NCBI GenBank assembly: GCA_000585075.1
Contig: JEMY01000056.1
Location: 29,247-93,246, forward strand
Direction of reading: 5' to 3'
Length of the DNA: 64,000 bases
Origin: Candidatus Accumulibacter regalis
GTDB lineage: Bacteria > Pseudomonadota > Gammaproteobacteria > Burkholderiales > Rhodocyclaceae
Under the pieces are notes generated by a model, which was given only the letters and a program-made list of their open reading frames with translations, had not been told where the DNA came from and searched no databases. The position numbers and the translations under genes were made by a program. The first letter of the stretch is position 1. Every line of letters begins with the position of its first letter. This document shows, piece after piece, positions 6,809 through 15,029 of the stretch.

Positions 6809-8794
6809 ATGAATTACTTCGTTACGGGCGCCACTGGTTTCATCGGCAAGCGGCTGGTGGCAAGGCTCTTGGCTCGCCCGGACGCCGTCGTCTATTTTCT
6901 GGTACGCAGCGTCGAAGCAGAGCGCCTCGGGGAATTGCGCGAATACTGGAACAGTGATGACAAGCGGGTTATCGCCATCGTCGGCGACCTGACACAGGGA
7001 AAGCTCGGAATCTCGAAAACCGATATTCGCAAGCTTAAAGGCAAGATCGATCACTTCTTTCATCTGGCGGCCGTCTATGACCTCAAGGCCAGCGCCGAGG
7101 AGCAACAGCGGGCTAACGTCGACGGTACGCGCAACACCGTGCAACTGGCCGAGGAGATTGCCGCCAGGCACTTTCATCTGGTCAGTTCGATCGCCGCAGC
7201 CGGACTTTTCGAAGGGCTGTTTCGCGAAGACATGTTCGACGAAGCGGAAAACCTGGAAAACCCCTACTTTCGCACCAAACACGATTCCGAAGGCATTGTG
7301 CGCAAGGAATGCTCGATCCCGTGGCGCGTATTCCGTCCGGCCATCGTCGTCGGTGACTCGCGCACCGGCGAAATGGACAAGATTGACGGCCCCTACTACT
7401 TCTTCAAGCTGATCCAGAAGATCCGTAAGGCCTTTCCGGCATGGATGCCGACCATCGGCATCGAGGGTGGGCGCATCAACGTCGTACCCGTCGACTTCGT
7501 GGTCGCCGCGATGGACCACATCGCGCACCTCAAGAACGAAGACGGTCGCTGCTTCCACCTCACCGATCCAACACCGATGCGCGTTGGCGACCTGCTCAAC
7601 ACTTTCGCGCGCGCGGCGCACGCGCCGGAAATGGCGATGCGCATCAACGCCGCGCTGCTCGGCTTCATCCCGCGCTCGGTGCGCAAGGCGATGTTCGCCC
7701 TTACCCCGGTGCGACGCATCCGCAACGCCGTCATGAAAGACCTTGGGCTGCCCGACGATATCCTCGACTTCATCAACTACCCGACCCGCTTCGACTGCCG
7801 CGAAACGCAACGCGCGCTCAAGGGCAGCGGCATTGGCGTGCCGCCGCTCGACAGCTACGCGTGGCGCCTGTGGGACTACTGGGAACGCCACCTCGATCCG
7901 GACCTGTTCATCGATCGCACCTTGCGCGGCCAGATCGAGGGCAAAGTGGTGCTGGTCACCGGCGGTTCGTCCGGGATCGGCCGGGCGACCATCCGCAAGA
8001 TGGCCGAGGCCGGGGCCATCGCCATCACCATCGCCCGCGATCAACAGGCGCTCGACGAAACCCGCCGCGAGTTCGAGGCCGCCGGTCTGCAACTGATCAC
8101 GCACGCCGTCGACATCGCCGACAAGGAGCAGTGTGACGCCCTGGTAAAATCCCTCAACGAGGAACATGGAGGCGTCGACATCCTGGTCAACAACGCCGGG
8201 CGCTCGATTCGCCGCGGCATCGAAAACTCCTTTGATCGCTTCCACGATTTCGAGCGAACGATGGAAGTGAACTACTTTGGCGCCCTGCGGCTGACCATGG
8301 GTCTGCTGCCAGGAATGCTTGCCAAGCGCAAGGGACAGGTCATCAACATCTCGTCGATCGGCGTCCTCACCAACGCCCCGCGCTTCTCGGCTTACGTCGC
8401 GTCGAAGGCGGCAATGGACGCCTGGGCGCGCTGCGCCGCCTCCGAGTTTACCGACCGCGGCATCGAATTCACGACCATCAATATGCCGCTGGTGCGCACG
8501 CCAATGATTGCACCGACGAAGATCTACGAGCAGGTGCCGACGCTATCGCCCGAAGAAGCCGCCGACCTGGTTGTCGAAGCGATCATCCACAAACCGGTGC
8601 GTATCGCCACGCGACTGGGTATCTTCGGTGCCTTGCTGCACTCGCTGACGCCAAAGGCGGCGCAGATCATGATGAACACCAGCTTCCGCATGTTTACCGA
8701 TTCCAGCGCCGCCACCCACCAACCGGGTGACACGGCACCGCAAACTGCGGACCAGATCGCCTTCTCGCAAGTGATGCGCGGAATCCACTTCTGA
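6809..8794 (+). CDS. Two-domain fatty acyl-CoA reductase (alcohol-forming type), SDR family
   Basis: A 661-residue fusion of two Rossmann-fold reductases. The N-terminal half is an extended SDR of the male-sterility/thioester-reductase kind (GATGFIG at 7-13, Tyr153-x3-Lys157). The C-terminal half is a classical SDR (TGGSSGIG at 384-391, NNAG, Tyr529-x3-Lys533). This arrangement and the length match the Marinobacter fatty acyl-CoA reductase that makes fatty alcohols from acyl-CoA with NADPH. Here it would feed the WS/DGAT enzyme at 1531-3102. Both catalytic centres look intact. The start at 6809 follows GGGAGACAGCA. Function is by family resemblance; acyl-CoA versus fatty aldehyde as physiological substrate is open. 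Confidence 0.85.
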   Translation: MNYFVTGATGFIGKRLVARLLARPDAVVYFLVRSVEAERLGELREYWNSDDKRVIAIVGDLTQGKLGISKTDIRKLKGKIDHFFHLAAVYDLKASAEEQQRANVDGTRNTVQLAEEIAARHFHLVSSIAAAGLFEGLFREDMFDEAENLENPYFRTKHDSEGIVRKECSIPWRVFRPAIVVGDSRTGEMDKIDGPYYFFKLIQKIRKAFPAWMPTIGIEGGRINVVPVDFVVAAMDHIAHLKNEDGRCFHLTDPTPMRVGDLLNTFARAAHAPEMAMRINAALLGFIPRSVRKAMFALTPVRRIRNAVMKDLGLPDDILDFINYPTRFDCRETQRALKGSGIGVPPLDSYAWRLWDYWERHLDPDLFIDRTLRGQIEGKVVLVTGGSSGIGRATIRKMAEAGAIAITIARDQQALDETRREFEAAGLQLITHAVDIADKEQCDALVKSLNEEHGGVDILVNNAGRSIRRGIENSFDRFHDFERTMEVNYFGALRLTMGLLPGMLAKRKGQVINISSIGVLTNAPRFSAYVASKAAMDAWARCAASEFTDRGIEFTTINMPLVRTPMIAPTKIYEQVPTLSPEEAADLVVEAIIHKPVRIATRLGIFGALLHSLTPKAAQIMMNTSFRMFTDSSAATHQPGDTAPQTADQIAFSQVMRGIHF

Positions 8795-8891
8795 CCCGGG
8801 CCCGGGCAGTCTACGCCGCTGCGCGGCGCGGATTCCCTGCGCTTTTTCCTTCCTGCCTTTTGCGCCAAACACACTATCAAGCCCACCATTC

Positions 8892-9362
8892 ATGACTACA
8901 CCCTCCGCTAGCCAGGAAACCAGCCCGGAAGCCCTCAAGCCGCAGGCGAGCCCGCCGGACAAACCGCTTCCGGCCCAGAACGCTCGCCAATTGCTGAAGG
9001 ACCTGCAGGAAAGATTTCCCGTCTTCCGCGACTGCCAGCCACTGGCCATCGGCATCGACAAGCAACTCATGGCGCGACTGCCGGGTCTTGAGCGCAAGTC
9101 CTTGCGTATCGCTCTGGGGATCCACACACACTCGCTGCGCTACCTGAAAGCAAGCGAAAAAGCGCCTCGCCGGGTTGACCTCGACGGCCAGCCCGCCGGC
9201 GAAATAACGCCGGAGCAACGCCTGCATGCATCCGAACTGGTCAAGGAGCGCCTGAGAAAACAAGCCGAACAGCGCAAGATGCAGCGCCAGGCCGAAGCCC
9301 AGGAGCGCCAGCACGCGGCCAAACTCGGCCAACTGGTCGAGAAGTTCGGCCGTAGCACCTGA
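8892..9362 (+). CDS. ProQ/FinO family RNA-binding protein
   Basis: A 156-residue protein with a ProQ/FinO RNA-chaperone domain at about residues 28-110. Signatures include the FPVFRDCQPLAIGI stretch and ALGIHTHSLRYLKA, the family region around its RNA-binding concave face. The first 28 residues are Pro/Ala/Ser-rich and disordered. The tail (about 112-150) is a charged Arg/Gln/Glu/Lys-rich helix such as often follows the domain and extends RNA contacts. It would bind structured small RNAs and mRNA 3' ends in the cytoplasm. It lies 97 bp after the acyl-CoA reductase gene and 33 bp before a hypothetical gene on the same strand. Confidence 0.85.
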   Translation: MTTPSASQETSPEALKPQASPPDKPLPAQNARQLLKDLQERFPVFRDCQPLAIGIDKQLMARLPGLERKSLRIALGIHTHSLRYLKASEKAPRRVDLDGQPAGEITPEQRLHASELVKERLRKQAEQRKMQRQAEAQERQHAAKLGQLVEKFGRST

Positions 9363-9395
9363 CCCGCCCGGCGCCGTTCACCACTCGCCAGAGCA

Positions 9396-9959
9396 ATGAT
9401 GGATCACCTGCTCAGGGACAGCACCACACTCGAGTTGTACGCCTGGCTGGACAGCGATGGCGAACTGCCAGGCTGGGACATCCTCGTCGGCAACCCCTTC
9501 GCCGAGGCACTCGCGGCAGACCGCATGGCGACGGTTCAGAACTACTTTGCCGAGTACCACCTCGAGTACTTCCGTCAACGCCTGTACCAGCACTTCCCCA
9601 GCCGCCTGCACGCCGTCGTCCTCTTTGCCACCCGTGTCGACGCGGAGACCTTCCGCAGCAAGCATCCAGCCCGGGTTTTCGGCAAAGCCCTCACGCCGGC
9701 GCGTAGCAAGGGGACCTACCGCTGTTCGTTTCATGATGCCAGTTGGCTGGACTATCTGCGCCTGCCGCACAGCCTGAGCCTGGCGACACTCGACGAAATC
9801 GCCAATCATTACTGGAAAGGCGCGCTGGTCGAAGAAGTTGGATTGACTTTCCTCAATGAGCGCTGGCGCGAGCCACCGGTGATCGAAGCCGTGTTTCAAG
9901 GCACGCTGGAAACCGTGATCCCGACGCCCCAAAGCGCCTGGCTACCCGGTTTCGCATGA
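9396..9959 (+). CDS. Hypothetical protein, 187 aa
   Basis: I do not recognise this family. The product is a soluble 187-residue protein without signal peptide or membrane segment. It is rich in aromatic residues, with several conserved-looking stretches (ELPGWDILVGNPFAEAL near 23, YRCSFHDASWLDYLRLP near 109, NERWREPPVIEAVFQGT near 153). Codon and base use match the neighbours, so it is very likely a real gene. A second ATG stands one codon after the first and either could serve. It lies between a ProQ-type gene and mobA on the same strand with short gaps (33 and 52 bp), so co-transcription is possible, but no function follows from that. Confidence 0.7.
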   Translation: MMDHLLRDSTTLELYAWLDSDGELPGWDILVGNPFAEALAADRMATVQNYFAEYHLEYFRQRLYQHFPSRLHAVVLFATRVDAETFRSKHPARVFGKALTPARSKGTYRCSFHDASWLDYLRLPHSLSLATLDEIANHYWKGALVEEVGLTFLNERWREPPVIEAVFQGTLETVIPTPQSAWLPGFA

Positions 9960-10011
9960 CGTCCGGCGAGCCTTCGCGGGCAACGTCGCTGCGCACCGGT
10001 TCAGGCAGCCA

Positions 10012-10638
10012 ATGAACGACGCGCCGATCAGCGGCGTGATCCTGGCCGGCGGCCTCGGCCGGCGCATGGGAAACGTCGACAAGGGACTGCAATTGCTTGC
10101 CGACAAGCCACTCGTCCGGTGGGTGATCGAGCGCCTCGCGCCACAGGTCGACGAGCTGCTGATCAATGCCAATCGCAATGCCGCCCACTACGCGAACTTC
10201 GGCTACCCGGTTATCGCCGACGAGATTGCCGGCTTTGCCGGCCCGCTCGCCGGCGTGCACGCGGCGCTGAGTCGCTCGGCCCACCCGCTGCTGCTCAGCG
10301 TACCCTGCGACTCGCCATTCCTGCCGACCGATCTCGTCGCCCGCCTGCGTACGGCGATGCTGAGCAGCGGCGCCGATCTGGCCACGGTTCGCAGCGGCGG
10401 GCGGGCACAGCCGGTGTTCTCGCTCTGCCGGTGCGAACTCCTGCCGCATTTGACCGACTTCCTGGCCACGGGCGGGCGCAAGATCGACTCGTGGCACGGG
10501 ATGCTCGAGCGTGTCGAGGTGCCTTTTGACGACCAGGTCGACGCTTTCCGCAACATCAACGACGCGGCAGAGCTGAGCGAATTGGGCCGCCACCACTGTC
10601 GACATTTTTTACACAAAACGGCCGACAGCACCGAGTAA
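10012..10638 (+). CDS. mobA: Molybdenum cofactor guanylyltransferase MobA
   Basis: A 208-residue nucleotidyltransferase that adds GMP to molybdopterin to form the bis-MGD cofactor. The N-terminal signature LAGGLGRRMG (about 10-19) followed by DKGLQLL (about 23-29), and the PCDSPFLP motif (about 98-105) with its metal-binding Asp, are all present. Length is normal for MobA. The 3' end of this gene contains the candidate upstream activator element (10597-10614) of the PEP-CTERM gene that follows, so part of that gene's control region lies inside coding sequence. Confidence 0.93.
   Translation: MNDAPISGVILAGGLGRRMGNVDKGLQLLADKPLVRWVIERLAPQVDELLINANRNAAHYANFGYPVIADEIAGFAGPLAGVHAALSRSAHPLLLSVPCDSPFLPTDLVARLRTAMLSSGADLATVRSGGRAQPVFSLCRCELLPHLTDFLATGGRKIDSWHGMLERVEVPFDDQVDAFRNINDAAELSELGRHHCRHFLHKTADSTE
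10597..10614 (+). promoter_or_regulatory. Candidate upstream activator site for the first PEP-CTERM gene
   Basis: The sequence TGTCGACATTTTTTACAC is 16/18 identical to the element at 39363-39380 (complement) upstream of the second PEP-CTERM gene. In both places exactly 61 nt separate it from the -24 box. The TGT...ACA ends give it weak dyad symmetry. It lies within the end of mobA. The binding protein is inferred to be an NtrC-type activator such as PrsR. Confidence 0.65.
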
Positions 10639-10675
10639 TCTGCCCAAGCCATTGCTAGATATGGATGTTTTTTTC

Positions 10676-10693
10676 TGGCATGATACGTGCTTT
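10676..10693 (+). promoter_or_regulatory. Sigma-54 (-24/-12) promoter of the first PEP-CTERM gene
   Basis: TGGCATGATACGTGCTTT has the GG-N10-GC spacing of RpoN promoters (GG at 10677-10678, GC at 10689-10690) and a T-run just upstream. It is 15/18 identical to the promoter at 39284-39301. Transcription would begin near 10702, giving a leader of about 70 nt before the ATG at 10771. Confidence 0.75.
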
Positions 10694-10770
10694 GTAAAAG
10701 CAAGTGGCTGCCGAGCGCAGTAGTCACGGCATACGAGACACCCATACCTACTCACTGGAAGGATACGATA

Positions 10771-11457
10771 ATGAAAAAACAACTGTTGGCCGGCGCAATT
10801 CTTGCCGCCCTGGGTAGCGGTGCGGCACACGCGGCTTTCCTCAGCTACCAATTCAGTAACCCGCTGCAGGGGACCGAGATTTCCCAAAGCGGCAACCTGA
10901 ACCTGTTTGACACAATGGGAGGTACCCGGACCCTGAACAGCGCCGTCCTGACGCTCACTGGCCAGGACGAAATGACCATTGTGCTGAGAAACAGCGCACA
11001 GCAGCCGCAGGATGTCATTGCAACGGGCAATGTTTTTCTGAATTACACCAGCTCGCTCGCTCCGCTCAATGGCATCATTGTCAGTGGCAATCCCCGGATC
11101 TCACTCACCAACCCGACGGGTCTCCAAACCTTGGCTGCTGGTGGAACGTTTAACTCCGGCTTGCTCACGGCAAATGGCTCGGCAGTTCTGGACGCACTGA
11201 CGCTGAACCCGATCCTGGCAAGCCTCTCCACAGACGGGGCCGGCCAACAATTCAGCGTCAGCTGTAGCTCGCTGAGTGGCGTCAATCTGCTGGGCGGTGG
11301 TGGTCAGGTGTCCTTCGATCAGACCACCCAAGCCGCCTGCGGCGCGAGAATCGTCTATGACTACGAGACTCGCAACCAGACACCTGAGCCTGCCTCGATG
11401 GCGCTGGTTGGCCTGGGCCTGCTCGGCCTCGGCGCAGCACGCCGTCGCAAGGCCTGA
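10771..11457 (+). CDS. PEP-CTERM sorting domain protein
   Basis: A 228-residue secreted protein. Residues 1-23 are a Sec signal peptide (MKKQLLAGAILAALGSGAAHA, cut after AHA). The central part is a Thr/Asn/Leu-rich beta domain, perhaps of the choice-of-anchor type. The C-terminus is a PEP-CTERM signal: PEPAS, a hydrophobic stretch, then ARRRK. Such proteins are processed by exosortase (EpsH/XrtA) and go to the surface or the exopolysaccharide matrix. The start follows GGAAGGATACGATA. Control by a -24/-12 promoter is likely (10676-10693), and a clear terminator follows. The exosortase gene is not in this window. Confidence 0.9.
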   Translation: MKKQLLAGAILAALGSGAAHAAFLSYQFSNPLQGTEISQSGNLNLFDTMGGTRTLNSAVLTLTGQDEMTIVLRNSAQQPQDVIATGNVFLNYTSSLAPLNGIIVSGNPRISLTNPTGLQTLAAGGTFNSGLLTANGSAVLDALTLNPILASLSTDGAGQQFSVSCSSLSGVNLLGGGGQVSFDQTTQAACGARIVYDYETRNQTPEPASMALVGLGLLGLGAARRRKA

Positions 11458-11484
11458 TCGACGACGACAGCTCTGCGTCGCCGG

Positions 11485-11513
11485 AAAAGCCGCTCCCAGG
11501 AGCGGCTTTTTTC
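11485..11513 (+). terminator. Rho-independent terminator after the PEP-CTERM gene
   Basis: Ten-bp arms AAAAGCCGCT (11485-11494) and AGCGGCTTTT (11501-11510) around CCCAGG, running into a T-rich tract, 27 nt past the stop. This is a textbook intrinsic terminator separating the gene from rpsO. Confidence 0.9.
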
Positions 11514-11568
11514 TTGCCCTGCAGGCCTCGCACCGACCACCCGCGGCGGACGACGGGGAACACACTCC

Positions 11569-11597
11569 TTGCCGCCCGACCGCCCGCAAGATAGAAT
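11569..11597 (+). promoter_or_regulatory. Probable sigma-70 promoter of rpsO
   Basis: TTGCCG (11569-11574), 17-bp spacer, TAGAAT (11592-11597). Both boxes match four or five of six consensus bases. Transcription would start near 11604, about 90 nt before the rpsO ATG. Confidence 0.55.
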
Positions 11598-11600
11598 CCC

Positions 11601-11625
11601 GGGTTCGCTTCGCCGAGCGAATCCC
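11601..11625 (+). other. Hairpin at the start of the rpsO leader
   Basis: GGGTTCGCT (11601-11609) can pair with AGCGAATCCC (11616-11625) with a single bulge and a 6-nt loop. It falls right at the predicted 5' end of the mRNA. S15 represses its own translation through leader structures in several bacteria, but the structures differ between lineages, so this is only a candidate. Confidence 0.35.
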
Positions 11626-11694
11626 ACCCTTCATCCATCTGGCGTCGGCTCTATCAAACTGGGGCTGCGTCGTTCTTACGAAAGAGAGTTTGAC

Positions 11695-11964
11695 ATGGCG
11701 ATCAATGTTGAGCAGAAAGCTCAAATCATGGCCGAGTACCAGCGTGCTGCCGGCGACTCCGGTTCTTCCGAAGTCCAGGTAGCGCTGCTTACCGCGCGCA
11801 TCAACGACCTTACCGGTCACTTCAGAGAGCACAAGAAGGACAACCACTCGCGCCGCGGTCTGCTGCGCATGGTCAGCCGCCGCCGCAAGTTGCTCGATTA
11901 CCTGAAGCAAACCAACGTCGATTCGTACCGCACCCTGATTCAGCGTCTCGGCCTGCGCAAATAG
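11695..11964 (+). CDS. rpsO: 30S ribosomal protein S15
   Basis: An 89-residue protein, the usual length of S15, a primary binder of 16S rRNA that nucleates the platform of the 30S subunit. The family segments [21 protein letters not shown] and the C-terminal [18 protein letters not shown] are plainly present. The ATG follows an AAAGAGAG site. It precedes pnp by 195 bp on the same strand, the classical rpsO-pnp arrangement, with hairpin structures in the gap that may be processing sites. Confidence 0.97.
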   Translation: MAINVEQKAQIMAEYQRAAGDSGSSEVQVALLTARINDLTGHFREHKKDNHSRRGLLRMVSRRRKLLDYLKQTNVDSYRTLIQRLGLRK

Positions 11965-12074
11965 GCCCGCTCGCCGATCCGCCCTGCGGTCGGAGGTGCA
12001 GGCCATTCCCAGAGCCGCCAGCGGCCAGCCCCACGCGGGCTGCGCCGCTGTTTCTGCTGCCGCGGCTGGCATAT

Positions 12075-12139
12075 TGGTACGTCGTTTGAATGGTTGAGCT
12101 GTTGAATTTCCTGCCGGAGTCGTGGGCAGGCACGTACCA
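12075..12139 (+). other. Nested hairpin in the pnp leader (candidate RNase III/PNPase control site)
   Basis: The outer 8-bp arms are TGGTACGT (12075-12082) and ACGTACCA (12132-12139). Inside lies a second hairpin with arms CCTGCC (12110-12115) and GGCAGG (12125-12130). The structure ends 20 nt before the pnp ATG. In E. coli a hairpin at this place is cut by RNase III and then used by PNPase to repress itself; the same role here is inferred from position. Confidence 0.45.
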
Positions 12140-12159
12140 GACTATTGAGAGAGGCAACA

Positions 12160-14271
12160 ATGTTTAATATCGTCAAGAAAAGCTTCGCCTATGGCGCCCA
12201 TCAGGTCACCCTGGAAACCGGCGAAATCGCGCGCCAGGCCGGTGGTGCGGTCATCGTCTCGGTTGACGACACCGTCGTCCTGGTCAGCGCAGTCGGCAAC
12301 AAGACGGCCAAACCCGGCCAGGATTTCTTCCCGCTGACCGTTGATTACATCGAAAAAACCTACGCCGCCGGCAAGATCCCCGGCGGCTTTTTCAAGCGCG
12401 AGGGTCGTCCCTCCGAGAAGGAAACGCTGACCTCGCGCCTGATCGACCGGCCGCTGCGCCCGCTCTTCCCCGAGGGCTTCTATCACGAAGTCCAGATCGT
12501 CGCCATGGTGATGTCGTTGAACCCGGAAATCGACCCCGACATCCCGGCGATGATCGGTGCCTCGGCCGCGCTGGCGATCTCCGGCATTCCCTTCGACGGC
12601 CCGATCGGTGCCGCCCGGGTCGGCTACCTCAACGGCGAATACGTGCTCAACCCGAGCACCAGCCAGCTCGACGCAAGCCAGCTGAACCTGGTCGTCGCCG
12701 GAACGCAGGCAGCCGTGCTGATGGTCGAATCGGAGGCCAAGGAACTGTCCGAAGAGGTGATGCTCGGTGCCGTGATGTTCGGCCACCAGCAGATGCAGGC
12801 AGTGATCACCGCGATCAACGAACTGGTCGATGAAGCCGGCAAGCCGGAATGGGAATGGTCGGCTGCCGCCAGAAACGAGGCCGTCCACGCCAAGCTCGAC
12901 CAACTCGTCGAAGGCGAGCTGAAGGAAGCCTACGGGATCACCAGCAAGGGCCTGCGCAGCCAGCGTCTCAAGGAGATCACGGCCTACGCCGTCGAGGCCA
13001 TGACCGCCGACGACAACGCCCCCGACGCCAGCGCCGTCCGCCGGATGGTTTCCGACGCCGAGGCACGCATCGTGCGTGGCCGCATCCTGGCCGGCGAGCC
13101 GCGCATCGACGGTCGCGACACGCGCACCGTCCGGCCGATCGCCATCCGCTCCGGCGTGCTGCCGCGCGCGCACGGCTCGTCCTTGTTCACACGTGGCGAA
13201 ACGCAGGCCATCGTCGTCGCCACGCTCGGTACCGGTCGTGACGAACAGATCATCGACGCACTGGCCGGCGAGTATCGCGAGCGCTTCATGATGCACTACA
13301 ACTTCCCGCCCTACGCCACTGGCGAATGCGGGCGCGTCGGAACGCCAAAGCGGCGTGAGATCGGCCACGGCCGCCTGGCCAAGCGGGCAATACTCGCCGT
13401 GCTGCCGTCGCCGGAAGACTTCTCCTACACCATCCGTGTCGTCTCGGAGATCACCGAGTCGAACGGATCGAGCTCGATGGCGTCGGTCTGCGGCGCCTCG
13501 CTGGCGCTGATGGACGCCGGCGTACCGCTCAAGGCCCACGTCGCCGGCATTGCCATGGGCCTGATCAAGGAAGGGAATCGGGTCGCCGTCCTGACCGACA
13601 TCCTCGGCGACGAGGATCACCTCGGCGACATGGACTTCAAGGTTGCCGGTACCGATAGCGGCGTCACCGCGCTGCAGATGGACATCAAGATCCAGGGCAT
13701 CACCCAGGAGATCATGAAGATTGCGCTGGCCCAGGCCAGCGAAGCCCGCCTGCACATTCTCAAGCAGATGCAGGATTCGATGTCGGCGCACCGCGAAGAA
13801 GTGTCGACCTACGCGCCGCGCCTGTACACGATGAAGATCAATCCGGAGAAAATCCGCGACGTGATCGGCAAGGGCGGCGCGGTCATTCGTGCCATCACCG
13901 AGGAAACCGGGACGACCATCGACATCAAGGACGACGGCACGATCACCATCGCCTCGGTAAGCGGCGACGCTGCCGACGCCGCCAAGGCACGCATCGAGTC
14001 GATCACCGCTGACGTCGAAGTCGGCAAGGTCTATGACGGCACGGTTCTCAAGCTGCTCGACTTTGGCGCCATCGTCAGCATCCTGCCCGGTCGCGACGGC
14101 CTGCTGCATATTTCGCAGATCGCCAACGAACGCGTCAATGCCGTTGCCGACTATCTGAAGGATGGCCAGAAGGTCCGCGTCAAGGTCCTCGAAGCCGACG
14201 AGAAGGGACGCGTCCGCCTGTCGATGAAGGCGCTCACCGTCGAGGAGGGCGGCGTGCCGCCAGCGGCTTGA
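12160..14271 (+). CDS. pnp: Polyribonucleotide nucleotidyltransferase (PNPase)
   Basis: A 703-residue phosphorolytic 3'-5' exoribonuclease and degradosome component. In order it has two RNase PH-like domains (about 1-230 and 310-550) separated by the helical linker, a KH domain with the [15 protein letters not shown] motif (about 565-580), and a C-terminal S1 domain (about 620-690). The [11 protein letters not shown] and [10 protein letters not shown] signatures are intact. The start at 12160 follows GAGAGAGG; an in-frame start five codons earlier is less likely. It is preceded by rpsO and a nested hairpin, and followed by a strong terminator. Confidence 0.98.
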   Translation: MFNIVKKSFAYGAHQVTLETGEIARQAGGAVIVSVDDTVVLVSAVGNKTAKPGQDFFPLTVDYIEKTYAAGKIPGGFFKREGRPSEKETLTSRLIDRPLRPLFPEGFYHEVQIVAMVMSLNPEIDPDIPAMIGASAALAISGIPFDGPIGAARVGYLNGEYVLNPSTSQLDASQLNLVVAGTQAAVLMVESEAKELSEEVMLGAVMFGHQQMQAVITAINELVDEAGKPEWEWSAAARNEAVHAKLDQLVEGELKEAYGITSKGLRSQRLKEITAYAVEAMTADDNAPDASAVRRMVSDAEARIVRGRILAGEPRIDGRDTRTVRPIAIRSGVLPRAHGSSLFTRGETQAIVVATLGTGRDEQIIDALAGEYRERFMMHYNFPPYATGECGRVGTPKRREIGHGRLAKRAILAVLPSPEDFSYTIRVVSEITESNGSSSMASVCGASLALMDAGVPLKAHVAGIAMGLIKEGNRVAVLTDILGDEDHLGDMDFKVAGTDSGVTALQMDIKIQGITQEIMKIALAQASEARLHILKQMQDSMSAHREEVSTYAPRLYTMKINPEKIRDVIGKGGAVIRAITEETGTTIDIKDDGTITIASVSGDAADAAKARIESITADVEVGKVYDGTVLKLLDFGAIVSILPGRDGLLHISQIANERVNAVADYLKDGQKVRVKVLEADEKGRVRLSMKALTVEEGGVPPAA

Positions 14272-14313
14272 TCGGCATCGCCTGACGGCGGCCAGCGAGC
14301 CGCTGTCGACAGC

Positions 14314-14342
14314 AAAAAAGGACGCCACGGCGTCCTTTTTTT
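14314..14342 (+). terminator. Rho-independent terminator after pnp
   Basis: A-run, then GGACGCC (14320-14326) pairing with GGCGTCC (14329-14335) and a run of seven T. It lies 42 nt past the pnp stop. The A-run makes it able to act in both directions, so it may also serve dksA, which ends at 14425 on the other strand. Confidence 0.92.
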
Positions 14343-14424
14343 GGCCTCGGCGGGCAAGCATACTGCCGCTCGCCGGACGGCGGCGTCCTGCCTCGCGGTG
14401 ACGGCGGCTACACGCGCCCGCCAG

Positions 14425-14850
14425 CTACTTGGCCATCTGCTTCTCGCGCACTTCTTCGAGGGTCTTGCAGTCGATGCACATCGTTGCCGTCGGACGCGCT
14501 TCAAGACGCTTGATGCCAATCTCGACTCCGCAAGCGGCGCAATAGCCATAGTCGCCACTGTTGAGCAGCTCCACGGTTTCTTCGATTTTCTTGATCAGCT
14601 TGCGCTCGCGGTCGCGGTTGCGCAGTTCGATGGCGATGTCTGTTTCCTGGCTGGCGCGGTCATTGGGGTCAGCAAAAACGGTCGCTTCATCCTTCATCGT
14701 ATGCACCGTACGCTCGATGTCTTCGATGAGCTGTTGCTTCAGCGCCTCGAGGATGCCGCGGAAATGAGCCAGCTGATTGCTGTTCATGTACTCCTCGCCC
14801 GCTTGCGGCACGTAAGGGGTGAAATGCTTGTACGTCAACTCATCAGCCAT
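14425..14850 (-). CDS. dksA: RNA polymerase-binding transcription factor DksA
   Basis: A 141-residue protein that enters the RNA polymerase secondary channel and works with ppGpp in the stringent response. Residues about 30-100 form the coiled coil, with the tip bearing the conserved acidic pair in FADPNDRASQE. The four-cysteine zinc finger follows (C-x2-C at CAAC and C-x2-C at CIDC), so this is the classical zinc form rather than the cysteine-poor paralogue. The start at 14850 gives MADELTYKHF; the longer open frame adds seven unlikely residues. It converges on pnp. Confidence 0.95.
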   Translation of the reverse strand: MADELTYKHFTPYVPQAGEEYMNSNQLAHFRGILEALKQQLIEDIERTVHTMKDEATVFADPNDRASQETDIAIELRNRDRERKLIKKIEETVELLNSGDYGYCAACGVEIGIKRLEARPTATMCIDCKTLEEVREKQMAK

Positions 14851-15029
14851 GTTCGAATACCCTGATTGCAAAAGAGACGACTAAATATCAGAAATGGCGC
14901 CGCCTGGCAAGCAGACGACCGCTGCCGGCCGGCGCAAGCACCGTTTTCCCGCCCCTGCAGCGCCGCCCTGGCAATGCTCCCGACAGCCATCGTTCACGTC
15001 ATCACCTGACTCCCTCTCCGCCAGGCGCG

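Noticed and set aside
6731..8245. A 504-codon minus-strand frame opposite the acyl-CoA reductase
   Set aside because: Same antisense artefact; the plus-strand frame has complete motifs of two SDR domains.
8814..8828. Short GC hairpin (CGCCGC/GCGGCG) after the acyl-CoA reductase gene as a terminator
   Set aside because: Six-bp stem in a very GC-rich stretch; the T-run is more than 10 nt away, so it is not a convincing intrinsic terminator.
12142..14361. A 739-codon open frame on the minus strand opposite pnp
   Set aside because: It mirrors the pnp coding frame, is full of His/Asp/Val-rich low-complexity sequence, has no family features and no ribosome-binding site. Long antisense frames are common in GC-rich coding DNA.
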